From NCBI GenBank assembly GCA_937892105.1, contig CALAUZ010000416.1, positions 1 through 8,237 on the forward strand: a DNA stretch of 8,237 bases. The letters are read 5' to 3'. The DNA is from an uncultured Fretibacterium sp. (GTDB taxonomy: Bacteria; Synergistota; Synergistia; Synergistales; Aminobacteriaceae). The notes beneath the pieces were generated by a model. The model saw nothing but the letters and a program-made list of their open reading frames with translations, was not told the origin of the DNA and ran no database searches. Shown here one piece after another: positions 6,001 to 8,237 of this stretch (position 1 is the stretch's first letter; each line of letters starts with the position of its first letter). The translations under genes were made by a program, and so were the position numbers.

Positions 6001-8237
6001 AAGTTCTAGCGGCTTTAACGTTATCGGGCTGCTGAGACATGTCTGCGTCCCAATCCATAAGGACGTTATTTTCAGGGATGTCGAACACATATAAGTTGCC
6101 TCTCTTGCCACGCTCAACAACGGAGAAATCTGCTACAGCTAAAGACTTGGCAGTTTGAATGAGTGCTTTGTAAACTTTTATCTGTTCCTGTTGATTGGCA
6201 ATGTCGTTTCTCATTGCTTTTTCTGCCGGGCCATTTTTCTTGAAAGGTCTGCCGTATAGTGTCTTTCCTATTCGCAGACATTCTTTGATTTGTGTTATTG
6301 ATTGTCTGTGTCTTTGTATTGCTTCCCTGTATGTTTTGAGAACTTCTTTTCTCGCCCATTCGAATGTTATGTCTTGAGTTTGTGTAGCATCAATTTGAGT
6401 ATTAAGGAACATATCCCCAATGACGCGCTCTTCAAGTGGCATGTCATAATAGAAATTGTAATTTTGGAACATTCTCCTTGATGAGTAAGTCCTGCCGTCA
6501 GCTGTAGTTATAACGACATGCGGCATTCCAAAATTAGGGTCTCCAAAGTGCCTATAACTTTCACTAACATCTGGATTTTCCGCAAAATAAGCACCATACC
6601 CAAAAGCCGCACTACCCTCAGACGAGCCTGAGAAAGTCAAGTCGAACATATTACCGAGAATAGTATTATCAGTGCCGTGATAGACAAGCTGTTCGAATTT
6701 CTCTGCCGTCAGGAAGTTATCGCCGTCCGCGTCAAGCAAATCATTTCCATATTGCTCCAAAGCGTTAGCCTTGTTCTTTCTCTGTACTATGAGCTGTTTT
6801 TTTCTGTCAGTGTCTTCCGTGTCAGCAAGCAGTGAGTTTCTTCTCTGCTCCTGAGTAAGCTCTGAGCGTGTCCCTATATTTCTGGCTTCAACCTCACCTG
6901 CCGTGTTTGAATGAGCGATAGCAGGCGACCTAGTAACGGTATAAGGATACAAATTGCCATCGTCATCAAGCCTCTGAACAGTTCTCGGCTTCAACGCGAA
7001 CCAACTAGCTTGTCTGCTTGGAGTAAAGCCTTCTTCAGTTTGAATGACGCGCTGAATTTGACTAATGAGCCATGCTTTAATCTCTTTGATTTCGCCGTGC
7101 CTGTAATCATTCTCCGGCAACCCGTCAATGTACTTGAAGTAATTTCTGTAGACTTCCTGCAAGTGGAATACGTGTTTTTTTCTGTCGAATTGTCCCGGCT
7201 GAGGGTTGTATGCGATAGGCGGTTCACTGAATAGGTCATTAGGAATATCGAAAGCAACGGTGAAATCTCTCAATTTCGGGTAAGCGTTGTACAGAGCTTC
7301 ATTGACGTAAAACTCACCCAGAGTAAGAGATTGTTTAGCTTCAGGGTTTTGGAGTTGTCCGTCTTGAATTTCGTATCTCCATTTGCCGTCAATGCCCCTC
7401 TCCCAGCCCGTAGAGCGTTTGATAGTTCTCGGCCTTATGCCTTTTTCAGCCATACTCTTGGCCATGTTGAGACTGTCAATAAGAGCAGTGTTTCCGTTAG
7501 CCTTGTCGGAAGCAATAGCACCTTTTTCGCCGATAGCCTGCTTGTAGATGTCTGGACTGGAGCTATATTCGCCGTTATTGCGAGTAGCGGACTTGATATT
7601 ATTAGGAGTAGGAATGACAAAGACATTGCTTTCAAAATCACCCTGGCTGGCAGACCCAGTATCAATGATATTTTTGAAAATAACGCCGTCATGATTTTTT
7701 TCGCCATCCATATCCCCCGACCATACATATCTAACAATGTCGTAAGTACGGGCAGTGAAATCGTCCATTTCAGGAGAATATCGTTCATTATCACCTAGAA
7801 CGTCTTGAATGTACTCAGAAGCGTCATCGAGGCTTGTAAAGTAACTTCCGTCATTTTTCTCATAAATGAAATCATCTTCAAGATTATCCCGAATGTAAAC
7901 ATCGCCGAGTTCGTTCCAATAACGCCCGTTAGCCTCGAAAACGAAAGGATTGCGAATATTAAGGAAGACAGCATATACAGCAGAATTAAGAGTATAGCCG
8001 CGTCCTATATAAGTCCGAGCGTTATCTTCTACAGAAGTAAACCATGCGCCAGTGCCTTTGTTGTAGCCATCACCATAAGTATCAAAAGTGTCAAACCCAC
8101 CGTGCGGAGTACCATGATAGACGACTAACGGCTCACCATTCTCATCGAGAACTTTTGACGCGCCTGCGGTATTATTCTCCCAATCACCGAACCAAGCCTT
8201 GAAGTTATGCGTGCGCACTAAAAGCCACTGCAATTCA
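1..8237 (-). CDS. Giant multi-ART polyvalent protein, partial at both ends
   Basis: A single minus-strand frame (codon starts at + positions 2 to 8234) is open for 2745 codons, roughly 310 kDa; start and stop both lie outside the window. Domain order is type-1 ART (A), LPD23-like domain, type-2 ART (B), four more type-1 ARTs (C, D, E, F), a YRAVP/GDWVTPSR domain (G), then about 640 residues of mostly helical sequence with an LPD38-like core and a hydrophobic segment. This architecture is characteristic of the phage and conjugative-element polyvalent proteins, which are believed to be delivered into the recipient cell and to modify host targets, here probably by ADP-ribosylation. That role is inferred from the family. 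No frameshift or stop was found when every codon was read. Only two cysteines occur (residues 653 and 2672). The C-terminal edge resembles the last part of such proteins, so the stop may lie only some tens to a few hundred codons beyond position 1. The N-terminal extent is unknown. Confidence 0.95.
86..145 (-). other. Hydrophobic, possibly membrane-interacting segment
   Basis: Residues about 2698-2717 (AYIMLNLFTMLIQLFNRFFW) are strongly hydrophobic. They are followed by an acidic stretch, PEDEDRLPPD (2718-2727), and preceded by APYYAYKIGK (2688-2697). The length is marginal for a transmembrane helix and Asn, Gln and Arg interrupt it, so it could equally be an amphipathic helix packing in the LPD38-like region. 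The following RPHITLGHDSKGNVL (2731-2745) looks like a strand leading to the C-terminal end of the protein beyond the window. Confidence 0.4.
227..931 (-). other. LPD38-like C-terminal domain
   Basis: Residues about 2436-2670. Recognisable stretches are WKKHTLYFITRFAKYSTRNFTGDLD (within 2449-2473), AVLAGNPRALKF (2475-2486), ELWDAFYGD (2493-2501), FREFNNLISEL (2533-2543), WALIDKF (2559-2565), EYREQILRYATYLSYLEQM (2575-2593), RDRAFKMANELLGAYDQVS (2617-2635) and LLRDILVPFYSWIEVNGKRYV (within 2642-2662). The same ordered set (a TRN..GDLD-type strand or helix, RE.ILRYA.YL, ..ELLG.Y....., IPFYSW.E.N..RYV) recurs near the C-terminus of phage polyvalent proteins, and I match it to LPD38 from memory. 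The family is all-helical and of unknown biochemical role, usually last in the protein. The Pfam label is tentative. Confidence 0.5.
1007..1819 (-). other. Helical region upstream of the LPD38-like core
   Basis: Residues about 2140-2410 are predominantly helical by composition: many Leu, Ala, Lys, Glu and Arg, few Gly or Pro except around LPMGFTPETL (2228-2237). Long heptad-like runs occur at 2240-2290 and 2318-2344 (the LQDIERLKALRDLRDEYDKK region). NDFFLLDYASMLAGK (2291-2305) and SQWRLHIPKNHSLFNPMSGEF (within 2351-2371) resemble conserved parts of the C-terminal halves of phage polyvalent proteins that precede LPD38. No catalytic motif is visible. A structural or DNA/virion-associated carrier role is plausible but unproven. 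Confidence 0.5.
1922..2605 (-). other. Module G: YRAVP/GDWVTPSR/LWWD domain, probably ART-like
   Basis: Residues 1878-2105. It opens with a short helical lead, YFDALNAGDMDTARSIVDEQ (1886-1905), and ARKKGY (1906-1911), a lead common before effector domains in polyvalent proteins. Then come HRGLHQ (1917-1922), LVPADYW (1941-1947), TVYRAVP (1977-1983), GDWVTPSRDYAVQHGE (1994-2009), FLWWDANSIAELGYDDG (2027-2043), YRNTKNSRKLND (2048-2059) and PPSKRFN (2088-2094). This pattern recurs as a discrete domain in phage polyvalent proteins. An R-S-E type ART reading is possible with Arg1980, Ser2000 (TPS) and Glu2037, but that mapping is my inference. The module closes with ETYYQSA (2099-2105), the punctuation used by the ARTs, although no WFGDW or YHGT is present. 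Confidence 0.6.
2606..3490 (-). other. ART module F (type 1, NAD box lost: FFGT)
   Basis: Residues 1583-1877 form a type-1 ART, sister to module E. Order: linker TRTTDSFLT (1593-1601), KKYQGTAQWLKAPNG (1613-1627), WFGDWE (1648-1653), DKNGEPLVLFFGT (1664-1676), GLFTSNRFEVSETY (1694-1707), YPLFLNLRNPF (1721-1731), the acidic insert (about 1748-1820), FDGIIFRNI (1824-1832), VFVFFNKHQAKSS (1847-1859), NNGEYSS (1862-1868) and DIYKQSA (1871-1877). The YH of YHGT is replaced by Phe1673-Phe1674, so the His expected to hold NAD is missing although the rest of the fold is well kept. It is probably catalytically inactive or repurposed, for example for binding a target or for immunity-like antagonism (speculative). 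Confidence 0.85.
2777..2995 (-). other. Acidic insert in ART module F
   Basis: Residues about 1748-1820 are strongly acidic. They include DIYHKKDDEPYFGEPF (1756-1771), ADDEDAADYIDAEL (1772-1785), FDRYSVEESEY (1789-1799) and TDDFVEAIYNGDFDGEN (1802-1818). It is the most acidic of the three homologous inserts (A, E, F). Function unknown. Confidence 0.6.
3344..4250 (-). repeat. Tandem ART-module duplication E/F, offset 843 nt
   Basis: The protein lead identical in modules E and F lies at + positions about 4144-4250 and about 3301-3407, exactly 843 nt (281 codons) apart. Within it, 4187-4250 and 3344-3407 match at 62 of 64 bases, the two differences being one synonymous Leu codon. The adjoining 43 bases (4144-4186 versus 3301-3343) differ at 11 positions, all synonymous. 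The duplication also includes the upstream linker (NT.RD....TRT.DSFLT). The entry spans the two near-identical 64-nt tracts and everything between. Confidence 0.8.
3491..4333 (-). other. ART module E (type 1, with acidic insert)
   Basis: Residues 1302-1582 form a type-1 ART closely related to module F. Order: linker TRTADSFLT (1312-1320), KKYQGTAQWLKAPNG (1332-1346), WFGDWE (1367-1372), DENGEPRVVYHGS (1383-1395; the fourth residue of the box is Ser), a glycine-rich SGSAGGGSFFTTE (1406-1418), YPVFLNIRNPY (1434-1444), the acidic insert (about 1463-1530), HDGVIFEGI (1533-1541), SEDIKSS (1558-1564), NNGEYS (1567-1572) and DIYKQSA (1576-1582). The putative third catalytic position is Asp1560. Module length from cleavage-like motif to cleavage-like motif is 281 residues. 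The lead is identical in protein sequence to that of module F. Confidence 0.85.
3647..3850 (-). other. Acidic insert in ART module E
   Basis: Residues about 1463-1530 are an Asp/Tyr-rich insert between the FLNIRNPY and HDGVIF strands. It includes ETDDYIYTDDYG (1466-1477), EAEDYI (1485-1490) and MRYSVE (1500-1505), followed by TTDEIVRAAFNGELD (1512-1526). It corresponds to the inserts of modules A and F. Function unknown. Confidence 0.6.
4334..5038 (-). other. ART module D (type 1, intact NAD box)
   Basis: Residues 1067-1301 form a type-1 ART without the acidic insert. It has a lead helix ending in EKYKGTGKLFKAPNG (1102-1116), WFGDWE (1137-1142), DENGEP (1153-1158), YHGT (1162-1165), GAWFASNRRVAED (1185-1197), YPVFLNIRNPY (1204-1214), RHDGVIIRNI (1251-1260), FVIFKPVQVKS (1272-1282) and the closing DIYKQSA (1295-1301). 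The first 20 or so residues (including EQAFY at 1075-1079) form a linker that differs from those of E and F. All boxes expected for an active enzyme are present apart from a Gln (1279) at the last position, where classical ARTs have Glu. It looks like one of the most complete catalytic copies. Confidence 0.85.
5039..5641 (-). other. ART module C (type 1, short form, YHRT variant)
   Basis: Residues 866-1066 hold the shortest of the type-1 ART copies. The lead is KKYKGTPQWMKAPNG (887-901), then WFGDWE (922-927), DENGEP (938-943), YHRT (947-950), IHFGTRKQAD (966-975), LFPVFLNIRNPY (983-993), DDGIVY (1014-1019), WVVFNSNQIKSAT (1036-1048), NNG (1050-1052) and the closing DIYHQSA (1060-1066). The acidic insert of A, E and F is absent. 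The Gly normally following the NAD-box His is Arg949, a charged residue next to His948. The IHFGT..QA form of the second strand defines a recognised subgroup of these ARTs. The YHRT change may lower or alter NAD binding, but His is retained. Confidence 0.85.
5642..6720 (-). other. ART module B (type 2 polyvalent ART with helical insert)
   Basis: Residues 506-865 form a second kind of ADP-ribosyltransferase-like domain, different from modules A and C-F. It has the FEQLVYHGT box (514-522, His520), then FGYGAYFAENPDVSESY (545-561), the usual second strand of this group with a Tyr550-Phe551 pair, then LYVFDIPENNVLMDWD (715-730). The closing part, HGVPGHRYWDRGSR (800-813) followed by RNFVIWNTKAIKML (820-833), matches the final strands where the NAD-site third residue is expected. 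It lacks WFGDW and FLNIRNP. A roughly 90-residue charged helical insert (about 612-702) splits it. The module ends in ETYRQSA (859-865), the same punctuation as its non-homologous neighbours. NAD-dependent transfer activity is inferred; the target is unknown. Confidence 0.75.
6131..6403 (-). other. Charged helical insert in ART module B
   Basis: Residues about 612-702 are rich in Lys, Arg, Gln, Glu and Ala with few Gly or Pro, and probably form a helical hairpin or coiled coil. They lie between the GAYFAENP strand and the VFDIPENN strand. A break around LYGRPFKKNGP (660-670) suggests two helices separated by a turn. One of only two cysteines in the window, Cys653, is here. The role is unknown; it may be a partner-binding arm. 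Confidence 0.5.
6902..7504 (-). other. LPD23-like domain with degenerate metalloprotease-type motif
   Basis: Residues about 245-445 resemble the large polyvalent protein-associated domain LPD23. The landmarks are a helical start (MAKSMAEKGI, 259-267), TGWERGIDGKWRYEI (276-290), AYPKLRDFTVAF (318-329) and a later helix, WLISQIQRVIQTEEGF (389-404). In relatives as I know them the last segment reads close to L.HEIQHAIQ..EGF, a zinc-metallopeptidase-like HExxH helix. Here H, E and H are replaced by Ser392, Gln393 and Arg396 while the surrounding IQ and EGF are kept, so the domain should be catalytically dead or purely structural. It sits between ART modules A and B, with no closing punctuation motif of its own. 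The family assignment is from memory of the motif pattern. Confidence 0.6.
7535..8237 (-). other. ART module A (type 1, truncated by window edge)
   Basis: Residues 1-234 form a polyvalent-protein ADP-ribosyltransferase domain. Visible boxes in order: WFGDWE (15-20), DENGEP (31-36), the NAD-binding-type box YHGT with His41 (40-43), WFTS (65-68), FLNIRNPF (91-98), HDGVIF (182-187), IKSA (214-217), NNGEYS (220-225) and the closing motif DIYKQA (229-234). The family transfers ADP-ribose from NAD to a target, and the H of YHGT is expected to contact NAD. A putative third catalytic position before IKS is Asn213 rather than Glu. Between FLNIRNP and HDGV it carries an acidic insert shared with modules E and F. 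The conserved lead seen in C-F (KY.GT..W.KAPNG) would lie just outside the window, since the first residues, ELQWLLVRT, match that of E and F. The target is unknown. Confidence 0.85.
7703..7882 (-). other. Acidic insert in ART module A
   Basis: Residues about 119-178 hold an Asp/Glu/Tyr-rich segment between the FLNIRNPF strand and the HDGVIF strand. Recognisable landmarks are FIY (123-125), the DDASEYI stretch (137-143) and RYSPE (152-156). Modules E and F have the same landmarks (YIY/DIY, an A-x-DYI core, RYSVE) at the equivalent place, while C and D lack them, so this is a homologous optional insert and not a random loop. Its function is unknown; a target-recognition or specificity loop is a reasonable guess. 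Confidence 0.6.

Noticed and set aside
6114..6377. Short open frames on both strands around the charged region of module B
   Set aside because: Low-complexity Lys/Gln/Ser-rich translations arise from out-of-frame reading of the helical insert; the main frame is continuous through it.
7331..7798. A 155-codon plus-strand open frame, the longest antisense ORF
   Set aside because: It is antisense to ART module A and the LPD23-like domain, both strongly conserved in the minus-strand frame; its translation has no recognisable motif. It is a by-product of the codon use of the real gene.
1..8237. Frameshift or pseudogene, or use of a recoded stop codon
   Set aside because: All 2745 codons were read in one frame and none is TAA, TAG or TGA; domain motifs stay in register from end to end.
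1..8237. tRNA, rRNA, CRISPR array, IS ends, promoters or terminators
   Set aside because: No such structure could be supported; the only repeats are the protein-level ART module copies, and there is no non-coding gap.

Overview
The whole 8237-base window lies inside one gene. On the minus strand, the frame whose codons start at + strand positions 2, 5, 8 ... 8234 has no stop codon across all 2745 codons. Neither the start nor the stop of the gene is in view. All the recognisable protein similarity lies in this frame, and there is no intergenic space, RNA gene, promoter or terminator. Residue numbers below count from the upstream (high-coordinate) edge: residue n is the codon starting at 8234 - 3(n-1).

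The product is a giant modular protein of the 'polyvalent protein' kind, known from large phages and conjugative elements. These proteins string together ADP-ribosyltransferase (ART) modules, other effector or accessory domains and long helical 'large polyvalent protein-associated' (LPD) regions. Such proteins are thought to enter a new host cell along with the DNA. The host is probably an anaerobic bacterium carrying a prophage, phage or integrative element. This is inferred from the protein type and the moderate GC content as judged by eye. No gene here fixes the taxon. The standard bacterial code suffices, since no in-frame TAG, TGA or TAA occurs.

Layout in protein order (right to left on the + strand): ART module A (type 1, cut at the window edge; residues 1-234); an LPD23-like domain whose expected HExxH metal motif is replaced by SQIQR (about 245-445); ART module B (a second ART type with a long helical insert; 506-865); ART modules C, D, E and F (type 1; 866-1877); module G (YRAVP / GDWVTPSR / LWWD domain, probably a third ART-like type; 1878-2105); and a long helical C-terminal region (2106-2745) with an LPD38-like core and a hydrophobic segment near the window edge.

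The most interesting pattern is that all seven effector modules, including the non-homologous B and G, end in the same short punctuation motif, [DE]-[IT]-Y-[KRHY]-Q-[SA]. If this is a cleavage site (after Q), the giant protein would be a polyprotein released as roughly 200-300-residue single-ART toxins or effectors plus a large helical C-terminal carrier. The E/F pair looks like a recent tandem duplication whose unit matches this punctuation exactly. Several modules have altered active-site boxes, and the protein has only two cysteines in 2745 residues.
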